Assembly: GCA_025929535.1 (NCBI GenBank)
Contig: JAICLZ010000017.1
Location: 1 to 64,000, forward strand
Direction: 5' to 3'
Length of the DNA: 64,000 bases
Source of the DNA: Gemmatimonadaceae bacterium
GTDB taxonomy: Bacteria > Gemmatimonadota > Gemmatimonadetes > Gemmatimonadales > Gemmatimonadaceae
The notes beneath the pieces were generated by a model, which worked only from the letters and a program-made list of their open reading frames with translations, made no database searches and was not told the DNA's origin. A program made the translations under genes and the position numbers. Below, piece after piece: positions 8,562 through 18,952 of the stretch; the first letter of the stretch is position 1, and the number at the start of each line of letters is the position of its first letter.

Positions 8562-10250
8562 TCAGAAGAGGCCCGTGATCGTGCCGTCCTTCGTGATGCT
8601 CATCTTCTCCGCGGACGGCTCCTTCGGAAGGCCCGGCATCGTCATGATGTCGCCTGCCTGGGCGACCACGAATCCGGCGCCCGCAACCGGATACACCTCG
8701 TTCACGTGAATCCGGAATCCGGTAGGCCTCCCCAGTTTCGTGGGATCGTCCGTGACCGAGTACTGCGTTTTCGCCATGCACACGGGCGTTTCACCCAATC
8801 CGATCGATTCAAGATACTCGATTGCGCGGTCTGCCTTCACGCTGTAGTCGGCACCGTCGCCGCCATACACCTTGCGCACGATGGTGTCGATCTTCTCCTT
8901 GATCGGCCTGCGCGCATCGTACAGCGGCTTGTACGCGGAGGTATCGTGCTCGAGCGAGTCGAAGACCTCGCGCGCGAGCTCCTCGCCGCCGGCACCGCCC
9001 TTCTCCCACACCTCGTTCAGCGCGACGCGAACATCGTGCTTGCGCGCGAAGTCGGCGACCATCTCGAGCTCCGCGTCGCTGTCCGTGGTAAAGCGGTTGA
9101 TCGCCACGATTACCGGCACGCCGTATTGCGCGACGTTCTGGATGTGCAGGGCGAGATTCGGAAGCCCCTTCTCGAGCGCGACGAGATCCTCGGTGGCGAG
9201 ATTCTTCTTGTTCGCGCCGCCATTGAGCTTGAGCGCGCGTACGGTCGCCACCAGCACCGCGGCCTCGGGCTCGAGCCCGGCGAAGCGGCACTTGATGTCG
9301 AAGAATTTCTCCGCGCCGAGGTCGGAGCCGAAGCCCGCTTCGGTGAGCACGATGTCGGCGAGGGCGAGTCCGGTCTTGGTCGCGATGACGCTGTTGCACC
9401 CGTGCGCGATGTTGCCGAAAGGACCCGCGTGGACGATCGCGGGACCACCCTCGAGCGTCTGCACGAGATTGGGCCGGATCGCGTCCTTGAGCAGCAGGCT
9501 CATTGCGCCAACGGCCTTCAGATCGGCCGCGCGAACGGGTTTTCGCTCGGCTCCCGCGGTGGCGCCCACCACGATGTTCGCGAGGCGCCGCTCCAGATCC
9601 TCGCGGCTGGACGCGAGCGCGACGATCGCCATCACCTCGCTGGCGGGGATGATCACCCAGCGCTCTTCGCGAACGACGCCGTTGGCGACGCCGCCAAGCC
9701 CGATCACCGCATCGCGCAAGGCACGATCGTTCATGTCGATCGTGCGTGGCCACGTGATGCGGCGCGGATCGATGTTGAGCGAGTTGCCCTGCGTGAGATG
9801 ATTGTCGATGAGCGCCGACAGCAGGTTGTGCGCGGACGCGATCGCGTGGAAGTCGCCCGTGAAGTGAAGATTGATGTCCTCCATGGGCACGACCTGCGCG
9901 TATCCGCCGCCCGCGGCCCCACCCTTGATTCCGAACACCGGTCCCATGCTCGGCTCACGCACGCACATGACGGCGTTCTTGCCGAGCCTGCGCATCGCCT
10001 GCGCGAGACCGACGAGTGTCGTGCTCTTGCCTTCCCCGGCGGCGGTGGGGTTCACACCGGTCACGAGCACCAGTCGGCCCTTCGGTGGGCGCTGGGACAC
10101 CTCGAGATCGATCTTCGCCTTGTACTTGCCGTAGAGATCCAGCTCGTCCGGCTTCAGGCCGAGGTCCGCCGCCACGTCCACGATTGGACGGAGCTTCGCC
10201 TGCTGCGCGATCTCGATATCAGAGGGGACTGTTGCGGGAATGGTAGCCAC
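8562..10250 (-). CDS. fhs: Formate--tetrahydrofolate ligase
   Basis: ATP-dependent formation of 10-formyl-THF from formate and THF, feeding one-carbon units into purine and methionine synthesis. At 562 residues it is full family length. Diagnostic segments are LVLVTGVNPTAAGEGKSTT (P-loop), VREPSMGPVFGIKGGAAGGG, NLHFTGDFHAI, AHNLLSALIDNH and the C-terminal GDIMTMPGLPKEPSA. The first codon is GTG with a GGAG ribosome-binding site about 8 bases upstream. It appears to be a single gene between tatD and ridA. Confidence 0.97.
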   Translation of the reverse strand: MATIPATVPSDIEIAQQAKLRPIVDVAADLGLKPDELDLYGKYKAKIDLEVSQRPPKGRLVLVTGVNPTAAGEGKSTTLVGLAQAMRRLGKNAVMCVREPSMGPVFGIKGGAAGGGYAQVVPMEDINLHFTGDFHAIASAHNLLSALIDNHLTQGNSLNIDPRRITWPRTIDMNDRALRDAVIGLGGVANGVVREERWVIIPASEVMAIVALASSREDLERRLANIVVGATAGAERKPVRAADLKAVGAMSLLLKDAIRPNLVQTLEGGPAIVHAGPFGNIAHGCNSVIATKTGLALADIVLTEAGFGSDLGAEKFFDIKCRFAGLEPEAAVLVATVRALKLNGGANKKNLATEDLVALEKGLPNLALHIQNVAQYGVPVIVAINRFTTDSDAELEMVADFARKHDVRVALNEVWEKGGAGGEELAREVFDSLEHDTSAYKPLYDARRPIKEKIDTIVRKVYGGDGADYSVKADRAIEYLESIGLGETPVCMAKTQYSVTDDPTKLGRPTGFRIHVNEVYPVAGAGFVVAQAGDIMTMPGLPKEPSAEKMSITKDGTITGLF

Positions 10251-10315
10251 ACTCGACTCCGCGACGCTGGATGAAATGGTGAGGCTGGATGATACCGAAA
10301 CTCGACTTGTCGATG

Positions 10316-11101
10316 CTAGGTGCGCACGGCGTCAGGCGTCACTTCGAAGAGTCTCGCGGCGTTCTCGGCCGTCCGATCGGCTAGGTTCTCGGGCGAGATG
10401 CCGCGCACCGCAGCCAATCGCTCGATCGTGTGCGCGACCCACGCGGGCTCGTTGCGCTTGCCACGCCGCGGGACGGGAGCGAGATACGGCGCGTCGCTCT
10501 CGACGAGCAGCCGGTCGTCGGGAATGGCGCGCAGAAGCTCCAGGTCCGTCCAGTTCTTGAAGGTGATGATGCCGCTGAACGACACGTACCAGCCGTAGCC
10601 GAGCGCGCGCTCGGCGAGGGCGAGCGTGCCGGTGTAGCAATGGAGCACGCCCGTCACGCCTTCGCGCGCGGCGCGGTCGATCATGATCGTCGTTTCCGCC
10701 TCGGCTTCGCGGGTGTGCACGATCACCGGCAGCGATCGTTCCGCGGCCAGCGAGAGCTGCGCCTCGAAGGATTCGAGCTGCGCGGCGCGCGGCGCATCAT
10801 CGTAGTGGAAGTCCAGCCCGCACTCGCCCACCGCCACGGCGCCGGCATCGAGCAGCGCCTCGAGCGCGGGCAGATCGGTGCTCGCGTCGAAGCGCGCCGC
10901 GTCCTGCGGGTGGAGTCCGGCGGTCCATCGCAGGAGCGGGTAGCGCGCGGCGAGCGCCCGCGCGCGAGCGGCGTCCTCGAGCGATGCGCCGATGCAGATG
11001 ACGAGCGATGCGCCGGCCTGGGTCGCGCGCTCGATCACGGCCTCGCGGTCCGCGTCGAACGCTGCATCGGCGAGATGCGAGTGGCTATCGATGAAGCGCA
11101 C
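10316..11101 (-). CDS. tatD: TatD family metal-dependent deoxyribonuclease/hydrolase
   Basis: A 261-residue TIM-barrel hydrolase, probably a 3'-5' exonuclease acting on single-stranded DNA or RNA. Metal ligands are visible in FIDSHSHLAD (HxH), VGECGLDFHYD (Glu), PVIVHTREAE, GVLHCYTG and LVESDAPYL (Asp). The GTG at 11101 gives the canonical N terminus VRFIDSHSHL. It is followed by about 65 bp before fhs, where I see no clear terminator. Confidence 0.94.
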   Translation of the reverse strand: MRFIDSHSHLADAAFDADREAVIERATQAGASLVICIGASLEDAARARALAARYPLLRWTAGLHPQDAARFDASTDLPALEALLDAGAVAVGECGLDFHYDDAPRAAQLESFEAQLSLAAERSLPVIVHTREAEAETTIMIDRAAREGVTGVLHCYTGTLALAERALGYGWYVSFSGIITFKNWTDLELLRAIPDDRLLVESDAPYLAPVPRRGKRNEPAWVAHTIERLAAVRGISPENLADRTAENAARLFEVTPDAVRT

Positions 11102-11213
11102 GTGCGAATGGAGAGTTGGAGGTGCGGACCGTCCTATTCGTTCAAGTCAGTCCGTGACCGTTCGAGTGCGTTTCACGAAGCACTGAATGCACGAATGGGC
11201 AGCTGACGAACCT

Positions 11214-12206
11214 CTACCGGCTCATCGTCGCCCGCGGCGCCGGTGCACGTGGAGCCGCGGTACGCGAGCGATTGGCGCTGCCCGTGTCCGAGGCGGTGCG
11301 CGGCCACCTCTTCTCGATCCAGAGGAGCAGCGGCGGAGCGACGTAGATCGAGCTGAACGTTCCGGTCACGACGCCGAAGAGCATGACGAGCGCGAACGGC
11401 CGGAGCACCTCGCCGCCCAGGATCGCCAGTGCGAGCAGGGTCGCGAACACCGTCGCGTGGGTGAGGACGGAGCGCGGCAGCGTCTCGTTCACGGAGCGAT
11501 TGAGCGTGTCGTACAACGTGACCTTCTGGCGCTTGCGCAGATTTTCGCGCACGCGGTCGAAGATGATGATCGTGTCGTTCAGCGAATAGCCGATCATCGT
11601 GAGGATACCGCCGACCACCACCAGCGAGATCTCGAGATTGGCGTACTTGATGAATGCGAGCGTCGCGAGAATGTCGTGCGCAGTCGCCACCACGGCCGCG
11701 ACGCCAAAACGCCACTCGAAGCGCCAGGCGAGGTACGCGAGTGTCGCGAGAAACGAGATCAGCACCGCGTAGAACGCCTTCTGCCGCAGCTCTCCTCCAA
11801 CCTTCGGACCGACGCTCTCCGTTCGCTGAACCGTGTACGCGGACGCTCCGAAGCGCTTCGTCAGCGCGGCCTGAATCTCCGTGGCCACCGACTCGGCGCC
11901 CCGCGTCTGCTGTGCGACCGAGCGCGGATCCTGTGCGCGCACCAGGTAATCCAGATCCGTGCCGAACTGCGTGATCTCGGCGCCCTTGATCCCGGCCTGA
12001 TCGAGTGTGGAGCGGACATCGGCGACGTTCGGCGCCTTCGCGAAGCGCACCTGCATCAGCGTGCCGCCGGTGAACTCGATGCTGTACTTGTAGCCGCTCA
12101 CCCCGATCCAGAGCAGCCCCGGAAGGATGAACAGCAGAGTTACGAACGTGGTGACCTTCCACGCCCCGATGAAATCGAATTTGGTGTCGTGCAGAATGCG
12201 CAGCAT
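11214..12206 (-). CDS. secF: Protein translocase subunit SecF
   Basis: Inner-membrane partner of SecD that uses the proton-motive force to pull preproteins out of SecYEG on the periplasmic side. The 330-residue product has TM1 near residues 15-37, a periplasmic domain starting GYKYSIEFTGGTLMQV, and five further TM segments containing VVATAHDILATLAFI and IIIFDRVRENLR, which are SecF hallmarks. Basic C-terminal tail. The ATG at 12206 shares one base with the secD stop (TGATG). Confidence 0.97.
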   Translation of the reverse strand: MLRILHDTKFDFIGAWKVTTFVTLLFILPGLLWIGVSGYKYSIEFTGGTLMQVRFAKAPNVADVRSTLDQAGIKGAEITQFGTDLDYLVRAQDPRSVAQQTRGAESVATEIQAALTKRFGASAYTVQRTESVGPKVGGELRQKAFYAVLISFLATLAYLAWRFEWRFGVAAVVATAHDILATLAFIKYANLEISLVVVGGILTMIGYSLNDTIIIFDRVRENLRKRQKVTLYDTLNRSVNETLPRSVLTHATVFATLLALAILGGEVLRPFALVMLFGVVTGTFSSIYVAPPLLLWIEKRWPRTASDTGSANRSRTAAPRAPAPRATMSR

Positions 12207-13861
12207 CAGATGCTCAGCGTCTGGGCGCCGCGCGTGCGGTTGAGCCACAGGAGGAAGAAGGTTCGAACGACGAAGATCGAGCTGACCATCGATGCGGCGA
12301 TACCGGCCATCAGCGTTACGGCGAAGCCCTTCACTGGTCCCGTGCCCACCTCGAAGAGCACGAGGGCCGTGAGCACCGTCGTCACGTTGGAGTCGATGAT
12401 CGCACTCATGGCGTGCTTGAACCCTTCGTCGATGGAGGCGCGCACGGTTTTCCCGTGCACCATCTCCTCTCGTATTCGTTCGAAGATCAGCACGTTCGCG
12501 TCGAGCGCGATGCCGATCGACAGCACGAGCCCCGCGAGCCCCGGCAGCGTGACCGTTGCTTCGAGCCCCGCGAGCAGCGCCAGCGTGAAGAGCAGATAGA
12601 GGAGCAGCGCCGCGACGGCGAGCGTGCCCGAGAAGCGGTAGTAGAAAATCATGATCAGGATCACGAGCGCCACGCCCGCGATGCCCGCGTGCATGCCATC
12701 GCGAATCGAATCGGATCCGAGGGAGGATCCAATCGTGCGCGACTCAACGACCTTGAGCGGCACCGGCAGCGCGCCGGCACGGAGCACCAGCGCGAGGTCC
12801 TGCGTCTTCTGCAGATCGGCGCCGCGCATCGTGATCTGCCCGCGCGTGCCGATCGCGCTCTGGATCACCGGCGGAGCGCCCATGACACGATCGTCCAGCA
12901 CGATCGCCATGTAGTCGCCGATGTGCTTGCCCGTCTCCGTGCGGAAACGGCGCCCGCCCTCGTTGTTCAACGTGAACGAGACGAGGTTGCCCTCCGTGGG
13001 ATCGCTGCCGGGCTTCGCATCGGTGAGATACTCGCCCGTGATGATCGGTCGCGCATCCACCACGTAGAGCGTGGCGTAGGACGCATTGCCCGCGCTCAAA
13101 TCCTCACTTCCCCAGTGCACCGCCTTGCCCGGCGGAAGCGCCGCCTGCACTTCCTTGCGGTCGAGATAGCTCTGCACGGTTGGCACGTCGTTCTTCGCGA
13201 CGAGATACTGGCCGGGCATCTGGCCCGGCTGGATCAGCTTCGAGAACGGGCCGCCGGTTGCCACCGCGGTGGACGTGTCGTTCCCGGTGCTGTCCTTCTT
13301 CGCCTTCCCGCTGTCGGCCGCCGAGAAGAGGTTGAGCGGCGACGCACTCCTGCCCGTGTCCGTCTTGGCCGTCGCGAGCGTTGCCCCACCCGACTGCTTC
13401 ACAGCCGCATCGAGGCGTCCGAGCGCCTTCTCGAGCGCCTGCGTCTTGTCGGTGATCTGGAATTGCAGAAACGCCGAGTTCTGCACGAGCGCCTCGGCGC
13501 GCGCGCGATCGTCGATGCCCGGAAGCTCGACGACGATGCGGTCCGCACCGACCTTCTGCACCACCGGCTCGGACACGCCGAACTCATCGATGCGGTTGCG
13601 CACGACCTTGAGCGCGCGATCGATCGCCTCGGACTTGTTCTGCACGACGCCCTTGGTGTCGTCGACCTCGAGCGCGAGGTACATCCCGCCCTGCAGATCG
13701 AGCCCGCGCTTGAGCGGAACGCGCGTGCGAGTGGTGTCCTTGAACACACCGGTCTTCGGGTCGCGCTCGCGTACCGTGACGGTGCGCGGCCAGAGCGCCC
13801 AGACGGACGCGACCACGAGCACGAGGATGATGAGGAGGCGGTTACGGATATTGGCGTTCAT
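12206..13861 (-). CDS. secD: Protein translocase subunit SecD
   Basis: The 551-residue SecD has an N-terminal TM ([17 protein letters not shown]), the P1 head domain beginning [15 protein letters not shown], a periplasmic domain with [17 protein letters not shown] and [18 protein letters not shown], and a C-terminal bundle with [26 protein letters not shown]. An insertion rich in Lys, Ser and Thr around residues 150-200 ([16 protein letters not shown] onward) is longer than in E. coli. No yajC is visible here. A promoter is proposed at 13903-13931, inside the 3' end of ribF. Confidence 0.97.
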   Translation of the reverse strand: MNANIRNRLLIILVLVVASVWALWPRTVTVRERDPKTGVFKDTTRTRVPLKRGLDLQGGMYLALEVDDTKGVVQNKSEAIDRALKVVRNRIDEFGVSEPVVQKVGADRIVVELPGIDDRARAEALVQNSAFLQFQITDKTQALEKALGRLDAAVKQSGGATLATAKTDTGRSASPLNLFSAADSGKAKKDSTGNDTSTAVATGGPFSKLIQPGQMPGQYLVAKNDVPTVQSYLDRKEVQAALPPGKAVHWGSEDLSAGNASYATLYVVDARPIITGEYLTDAKPGSDPTEGNLVSFTLNNEGGRRFRTETGKHIGDYMAIVLDDRVMGAPPVIQSAIGTRGQITMRGADLQKTQDLALVLRAGALPVPLKVVESRTIGSSLGSDSIRDGMHAGIAGVALVILIMIFYYRFSGTLAVAALLLYLLFTLALLAGLEATVTLPGLAGLVLSIGIALDANVLIFERIREEMVHGKTVRASIDEGFKHAMSAIIDSNVTTVLTALVLFEVGTGPVKGFAVTLMAGIAASMVSSIFVVRTFFLLWLNRTRGAQTLSI

Positions 13862-13892
13862 GCGGCGTGAAGACGGATTCGAGGATTGTGGC

Positions 13893-14861
13893 TCAGCTCC
13901 TAACGTTATGGCTGGACAACGGTTGAGTCAACGCGCGACGTGCCTGCTTCTCGTCCTCCCGCAGCTGGGCGACGAGAGCGTCGGCACTCTCGAACTTCTG
14001 CGTGTCGCGAAGTCGCGAGAGCACGTCGATGCGCACGGGGCGATCGTAGAAATCTCCGTCCGCATCGAACAGGTGCACCTCGATCAAGACGGCCGCATCG
14101 CCGAAAGTCGGGCGCGCGCCCAGGTTCATCATCCCGCCGAACGGACCGAGATGCGTCTGCGCACGAACTGCATACACCCCACCGGGCGGAAGGAGCTTGC
14201 GAGGGGAAGGCGGGCCGAGGTTGATGGTCGGAAAGCCGAGCAGCCGGCCGCGACGATCACCGCTCTGCACGCGCCCCGAGAGGGAGTAGGGGCGCCCGAG
14301 GAGCTGCGCAGCGCGCTCGAGCTCACCTGCGGCAATCGACTGCCGAATCCACGTGGACGAGACCGGCACGCCATCCACGCCATCGACCGCGGCTATCACC
14401 TCTACAGTGAATCCGCGCGTCTCGCCGAGCCGCCGAAGGACCTCGACATCGCCCGCACGGCCGCGCCCGAAGCCGTGGTCGTGGCCGATGACGAGATGCT
14501 TCACGTGAAAGCGTTGCCGCAGTATCTGATCGACGAAGGCGGCCGCGTCGTAGTGCTGCAGCGTTTTCGTGAAGGGCACGATGGCGAGATAGTTGATCCC
14601 GCTCTCCGCGATCACCTCGAGCTTCTCCGACGGCAGCGTGAGGAGCGGCGGCGCAGCTTCCCTGCGCACGATCTCGAGCGGATGAGGATCGAACGTCACC
14701 ACGACGCTGCTCAGCTCCTGCTCCTCTCCTCGTGCAGCGATGCTCTCGAGGACGCGTTGATGGCCGCGGTGCACGCCGTCGAAGGTGCCGACCGTGAGCA
14801 CGGTTCCGCGCGTGGTGGGCGGCAGTCCGGAATCGCTCCAGCTTCGGAACTGCTCAGCCAT
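13893..14861 (-). CDS. ribF: Bifunctional riboflavin kinase/FMN adenylyltransferase
   Basis: Makes FMN and FAD from riboflavin. The 322-residue product has the N-terminal adenylyltransferase domain ([17 protein letters not shown], then [15 protein letters not shown] and [15 protein letters not shown]) and the C-terminal flavokinase domain ([41 protein letters not shown]). The ATG at 14861 overlaps the truB stop by 8 bp. It ends the rimP-nusA-infB-rbfA-truB-ribF gene run, an order conserved in many bacteria. No FMN riboswitch is visible upstream. Confidence 0.97.
   Translation of the reverse strand: MAEQFRSWSDSGLPPTTRGTVLTVGTFDGVHRGHQRVLESIAARGEEQELSSVVVTFDPHPLEIVRREAAPPLLTLPSEKLEVIAESGINYLAIVPFTKTLQHYDAAAFVDQILRQRFHVKHLVIGHDHGFGRGRAGDVEVLRRLGETRGFTVEVIAAVDGVDGVPVSSTWIRQSIAAGELERAAQLLGRPYSLSGRVQSGDRRGRLLGFPTINLGPPSPRKLLPPGGVYAVRAQTHLGPFGGMMNLGARPTFGDAAVLIEVHLFDADGDFYDRPVRIDVLSRLRDTQKFESADALVAQLREDEKQARRALTQPLSSHNVRS
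13903..13931 (-). promoter_or_regulatory. Predicted secD-secF promoter overlapping the end of ribF
   Basis: Minus strand TTGACT (13926-13931) and TAACGT (13903-13908) spaced by 17 bp, inside the last codons of ribF and 42 bp upstream of the secD ATG. Confidence 0.55.
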
Positions 14862-15696
14862 GCGCGAGCACCACGCGCGGCTGCCACTGCTCTGCGCTGC
14901 GCTCCGCGATCGCGAGCAGCGCGCCCTCCTCGCTCAAAAGCGCGGCGCGCTCGCCCTCGACCACCGCGTCGACGCGCCTCCCGCGCGCGATCCTCGCCGC
15001 ATCGATCGCCGAGACGCGCTGCTCGGGGAGCGAGGGAATCGCCTCGCGTGGCGAGCGCGGCGTCGCGCGCCCGTCGCGCAGATCGGTGAACGACGTCGCG
15101 CCAGACAGCTCGAAGGGGCCGCTACGCGTGCGGCGCAGCGCGGAGAGATGCGCGGCGCTGTTCGCGGCGCGACCGAGATCGCGTGCGAGCGCGCGGACGT
15201 ACGTTCCACCCCCGCAGCTGATCGTGACGTCGGTCTCCATCTCGCGATGCTCGCGCACCTTCCAGCTGTACACGTGCACAGGTACGGGCGCGAGCGCGAG
15301 CGGTGCTCCGCGGCGCGCCGCCGCGTGCGCACGACGCCCTCCCACCTGCTTCGCGGAATAGTCGGGCGGCACCTGCTCGATGCGCCCCGTGAGCCCGGCG
15401 ATGGCCGCGTCGATGGCCGCGCGGCTGGGCGGTCCCGCATGCTCTCGCGTGATCTCGCCCGTCGCATCGTCGGTGTCCGTTTCCGCGCCCCAGCGAATCG
15501 TCGCCTCGTATTCCTTCGGCTCGCCATCCACGAAGGGCAGCAGGCGCGTGGCATGTCCGGTGAGCAGCACGAGCAGTCCGGTGGCGAAAGGATCGAGCGT
15601 GCCCGCATGTCCGATGCGTCGCTCGCCGAGCGCGCGGCGAGCGACGCTCACCACGTCGTGCGAGGTGATACCGGCCGGCTTGTCCACGAGGAGCAT
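14854..15696 (-). CDS. truB: tRNA pseudouridine(55) synthase
   Basis: Converts U55 in the T loop of tRNAs to pseudouridine. The 280-residue product starts MLLVDKPAGITSHDVV and has IGHAGTLDPFATGLLVLL (catalytic Asp), KEYEATIRWG, and PPDYSAKQVGGRRAH. The methionine at 15696 matches the family N terminus; the open frame extends further upstream inside rbfA but adds non-homologous sequence. It sits 4 bp downstream of the rbfA stop and overlaps ribF. Confidence 0.96.
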   Translation of the reverse strand: MLLVDKPAGITSHDVVSVARRALGERRIGHAGTLDPFATGLLVLLTGHATRLLPFVDGEPKEYEATIRWGAETDTDDATGEITREHAGPPSRAAIDAAIAGLTGRIEQVPPDYSAKQVGGRRAHAAARRGAPLALAPVPVHVYSWKVREHREMETDVTISCGGGTYVRALARDLGRAANSAAHLSALRRTRSGPFELSGATSFTDLRDGRATPRSPREAIPSLPEQRVSAIDAARIARGRRVDAVVEGERAALLSEEGALLAIAERSAEQWQPRVVLAHG

Positions 15697-15700
15697 GGCG

Positions 15701-16129
15701 TCAATCGGTCGAGTCCTCCCCCGGCGCGTCGTTCCCCGACGGCTCGTCATCATCCTGCCCGATCCCGGGCCCGAGCCGCTCGCTCTTGACCTGTGCGAGC
15801 AGCGTTTCGATGCGCGCCGCCCGCTCGACGCTCGGATCGTGGCGAAACTCGAGCTCGGGCGCGAAGCGCAGCTTGAGCGATTTGGCGAGCCGCGAGCGCA
15901 AGTGCGGCGCCAGACTCGCCAGACCCTCGAGGGTGGTGCGCTGCTCCTTCTCGGTGCCCATCACGCTGACGAACACCTTCGCGTGCCGGAGATCGTGCGT
16001 CACCTCGACACCGGTGACCGTGACGAATCCAACGATGCGTGGATCCTTCGCCCCTTCCGTGAGAAAGGTCGCCACTTCGACGCGAATGGCTTCCGCCACG
16101 CGCTCGGAACGTCTGTTATCGTGAGCCAT
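15701..16129 (-). CDS. rbfA: 30S ribosome-binding factor A
   Basis: Late 30S maturation factor that binds near helix 1 of 16S rRNA. The 142-residue product begins MAHDNRRSERVAEAIRVEVA, contains DPRIVGFVTVTGVEVTHDLRHAKVFVSVMG, and the KH-like C-terminal half LAKSLKLRFAPELEFRHDPS. The acidic tail (QDDDEPSGND) is a lineage feature. I chose the ATG at 16129 because it starts exactly where homology starts. Confidence 0.95.
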   Translation of the reverse strand: MAHDNRRSERVAEAIRVEVATFLTEGAKDPRIVGFVTVTGVEVTHDLRHAKVFVSVMGTEKEQRTTLEGLASLAPHLRSRLAKSLKLRFAPELEFRHDPSVERAARIETLLAQVKSERLGPGIGQDDDEPSGNDAPGEDSTD

Positions 16130-16201
16130 CAGAACCTCGGCGAGAATCCGGCGACGCACACGGGCGATTCGGCTGCCCGTGCGCGCCGGTCCGGCTACGC
16201 T

Positions 16202-18925
16202 CTAGAGGGTGCGTGCGATCTGGTCGGTGCGATAGCACTCGATCACGTCTCCGACCTTGAGGTCATTGAAGTTCTCGATGCCGATACCGCACTCGAAGCC
16301 TTCCCGGACCTCCTTCACGTCATCCTTGAAGCGACGCAGCGATCCGATCGTGCCAGTGTACGTCTCCACACCATCGCGAATGACGCGAACCTTGCCCGCG
16401 CGATTGACCACGCCGCTGCGTACGAAGCAGCCGGCGATGACACCGATGCGCGGAACCTTGAAGAGATCGCGAACCTCGGCCTCGCCGAGCGTGACCTCCT
16501 TCTCGTCCGGACGCAGCAGCCCTTCGAGTGCGGCGCGCACTTCCGCCACCGCCTCGTAGATGATCCGGTACAGCTTGATCTCCACGCCTTCGCGCTCGGC
16601 CGCCGCGCGCGCGTTGTTGTCGGGACGCACGTGGAAGCCGATGATGATCGCGCCGGACGCCTTGGCGAGCTGAATGTCGCTCTCCGTGATCGCACCGACA
16701 CCGCGATGGATGACCTCGACGCGCACCTCGCTCGTCGAGAGCTGTCCGAGCGCATCGGCGAGTGCTTCCGCCGGTCCGCCCTGATCCGCCTTGATGACGA
16801 GGCGCAGCGACTGCACGAGCCCCGCGGCCGCCTGTGACATGAAGTCCTCGAGCGACACGGCCGCACGCGAGGTGCGACGGCTCTTCGCCTCGCGATCGAG
16901 ACGCTGGCGCCGCTGCGCGATCTCACGCGACGACGTGGCGTCCTCGACGACGCGGAGTTGATCGCCCGCCATCGGAACGCCGTCCATGCCGAGCACCTGC
17001 ACCGGGATCGCGGGTCCCGCGCTCTTCACGGGCTTGCCGCGCTCGTCGAACAGGTTTCGCACGCGTCCCGAGAACATGCCGACGATGAAGTCCTCGCCAA
17101 CGTGAACCGTGCCGTTCTCGATGAGCACCGTCGCGACCGGGCCCTTCCCTGGATCGAGCTGTGCCTCGACGACCACGCCGCTCGCGCGCCGGTTCGGATT
17201 CGCCCTGAGGTCGAGAATCTCCGCCTGCAGGAGAATCTGCTCGAGCAGGTCCGGCACGTTCGTGCCTCGCTTGGCCGAGATCTCCGTCGCGAGCGTGGTG
17301 CCGCCGAACTCCTCGAGCACGACGCCGTGCTGCAGGAGCTCCTGCTTCACCTTCGGCACGTTCGCGGACGGCAGATCGATCTTGTTGATCGCGATCACCA
17401 TCGGCACGCCGGCGTTCCTGGCGTGCGAGATGGCCTCGATCGTCTGCGGCATTACCTGGTCGTCGGCGGCGACGACGAGCACGACGATGTCCGTCACCTG
17501 CGCGCCGCGTGCGCGCATGGCCGTGAATGCCTCGTGGCCCGGCGTGTCGAGGAACGTGATGGTCTTGCCGTTCGCGAGCGTGACGTGATACGCACCGATG
17601 TGCTGCGTGATCCCGCCTGCCTCTCCGGCCACCACGTTCGCCTTTCGGACGTAGTCGAGCAGCGACGTCTTTCCATGGTCGACGTGACCCATGATCGTCA
17701 CCACCGGCGGGCGCGAGATGAGATCTTCGCGCTCATCGGCCACTTCATCCGCGGAATCGGCGACGGCGTAATCCGCCTCGCGAACCGCCTGGAAGCCGAA
17801 CTCGCTCGCGATCAGCTCGATCTGGTCGAAGTCGAGGCGCTGGTTGATCGTGACCATCAGACCGAGATTCTTCAGCGTGAAGGTCACGATCTGGGTGGGT
17901 GGAACCTTGAGGATCGCGCCCAGCTCGCTCACGGTGATGAACTCGTTCACACGCACGATGGTCTTCTCGCGCTCGACCTCGGCCGCTCGCTGCGCTTCGA
18001 CCTCCTCCCGGTACGACGGCTCATCGGAGCGACGCCCGCCGCGACGCGCGGGCGCGCCGCGCATGGCGGTCATCGTCTTGGAGATGTTCGCGGTCACGGC
18101 TTCCTGATCGACCGTGCCGCGCTTGCCCTTCTTGCGCTTGCCACCGCGCTTGTCATCGCGGCGTGGAGCGAGCCCCGAGCCGGAGGATGGCTGCTGTGCG
18201 CCGCCCGGCGCGGCCGATGCGACGGGGCGCGGAGGATAGCCGCCGGACGATGCCGGTTTCGGACGCGGCGGGCCCGGCACGACCGGACGCGGACGCTGCC
18301 ACTCGGCACCGTTCGCGGGACGCGGCGTTTGCGTCGGGCCAGCCGTGGTGGCGTCGCCGGAACGGCTGTACGCGCCCTGATCGGGTGCACGCGGTGCCGG
18401 TGGACGAGCTGGCGTTGGAGGCGAGCTGTAGGCCGTGATGCGCGATTCCTCGATGGGCTGGCGCGCGGGCGCTTCCGGCGCGGGATCGGCCACGAGGAGC
18501 TCCTCCTCGAGGCGCGACACCGCCGGCTCGATGTTGGCCGCCTGCGCGGCAGCCGCTTCGGCTTCGTGTGCAGCGGTGACTTCCGCGGCCGCGGCTATGT
18601 CCGCAGCCTTGCGGCGGCGACGGCTCGGCCCCGCGGGAGCAGCCGCATCGGGCGCCGCCTCGGGTGCCGGCGCTGACGCTGCAGGCGTAGCCGCAGTGGC
18701 GGCGCTGGCCGTTCCACGACGCCGGCGCGCCGGCGCGGCGGCCGGCTTCTCCTGACGTGCGCGCTTCTCGCGCTCCCACCGTGCACGGAGTCGCGCGATC
18801 TGTTCATCGCTCAGCTGGCTGAGATGACTGCGCACCGGTACGTCCATCGACCGGAGCATGGTCATCAGCTCATCGCTGGTAATGCCGAATTCCCCTGCCA
18901 ACTCATTCACTCGAAGCTTGATCAA
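16202..18925 (-). CDS. infB: Translation initiation factor IF-2
   Basis: GTPase that delivers initiator tRNA to the 30S subunit. The 907-residue protein has an N-terminal IF2_N domain (MIKLRVNELAGEFGITSDEL), a long low-complexity Ala/Pro/Arg linker (about residues 50-260), a second IF2_N-like domain, then the G domain: GHVDHGKTSLLDYV (G1), FLDTPGHEAF (G3), INKIDLP (G4), followed by domains II-IV with VEVIHRGVGAITESD and FECGIGIENFNDLKVGD. Placement after ylxQ and before rbfA is conserved. The linker differs in composition from the rest but is typical for IF-2. Confidence 0.98.
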   Translation of the reverse strand: MIKLRVNELAGEFGITSDELMTMLRSMDVPVRSHLSQLSDEQIARLRARWEREKRARQEKPAAAPARRRRGTASAATAATPAASAPAPEAAPDAAAPAGPSRRRRKAADIAAAAEVTAAHEAEAAAAQAANIEPAVSRLEEELLVADPAPEAPARQPIEESRITAYSSPPTPARPPAPRAPDQGAYSRSGDATTAGPTQTPRPANGAEWQRPRPVVPGPPRPKPASSGGYPPRPVASAAPGGAQQPSSGSGLAPRRDDKRGGKRKKGKRGTVDQEAVTANISKTMTAMRGAPARRGGRRSDEPSYREEVEAQRAAEVEREKTIVRVNEFITVSELGAILKVPPTQIVTFTLKNLGLMVTINQRLDFDQIELIASEFGFQAVREADYAVADSADEVADEREDLISRPPVVTIMGHVDHGKTSLLDYVRKANVVAGEAGGITQHIGAYHVTLANGKTITFLDTPGHEAFTAMRARGAQVTDIVVLVVAADDQVMPQTIEAISHARNAGVPMVIAINKIDLPSANVPKVKQELLQHGVVLEEFGGTTLATEISAKRGTNVPDLLEQILLQAEILDLRANPNRRASGVVVEAQLDPGKGPVATVLIENGTVHVGEDFIVGMFSGRVRNLFDERGKPVKSAGPAIPVQVLGMDGVPMAGDQLRVVEDATSSREIAQRRQRLDREAKSRRTSRAAVSLEDFMSQAAAGLVQSLRLVIKADQGGPAEALADALGQLSTSEVRVEVIHRGVGAITESDIQLAKASGAIIIGFHVRPDNNARAAAEREGVEIKLYRIIYEAVAEVRAALEGLLRPDEKEVTLGEAEVRDLFKVPRIGVIAGCFVRSGVVNRAGKVRVIRDGVETYTGTIGSLRRFKDDVKEVREGFECGIGIENFNDLKVGDVIECYRTDQIARTL

Positions 18926-18952
18926 ACACTCCTCCTCTGGATCCTGCTCATC

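Noticed and set aside
8706..10274. A 522-codon plus-strand open frame opposite fhs
   Set aside because: Pure antisense of a full-length, conserved formate--THF ligase; no recognisable domain.
13861..15700. FMN riboswitch upstream of ribF
   Set aside because: ribF is translationally coupled to truB with an 8-bp overlap, and no conserved aptamer elements are visible.
16958..18676. A 572-codon plus-strand open frame opposite infB
   Set aside because: Antisense of IF-2; low-complexity Arg/Gly composition.
18150..18790. Possible frameshift or foreign insertion in infB because of the Pro/Ala/Arg-rich segment
   Set aside because: Such a linker between IF2_N and the G domain is normal in IF-2, and the frame is continuous.
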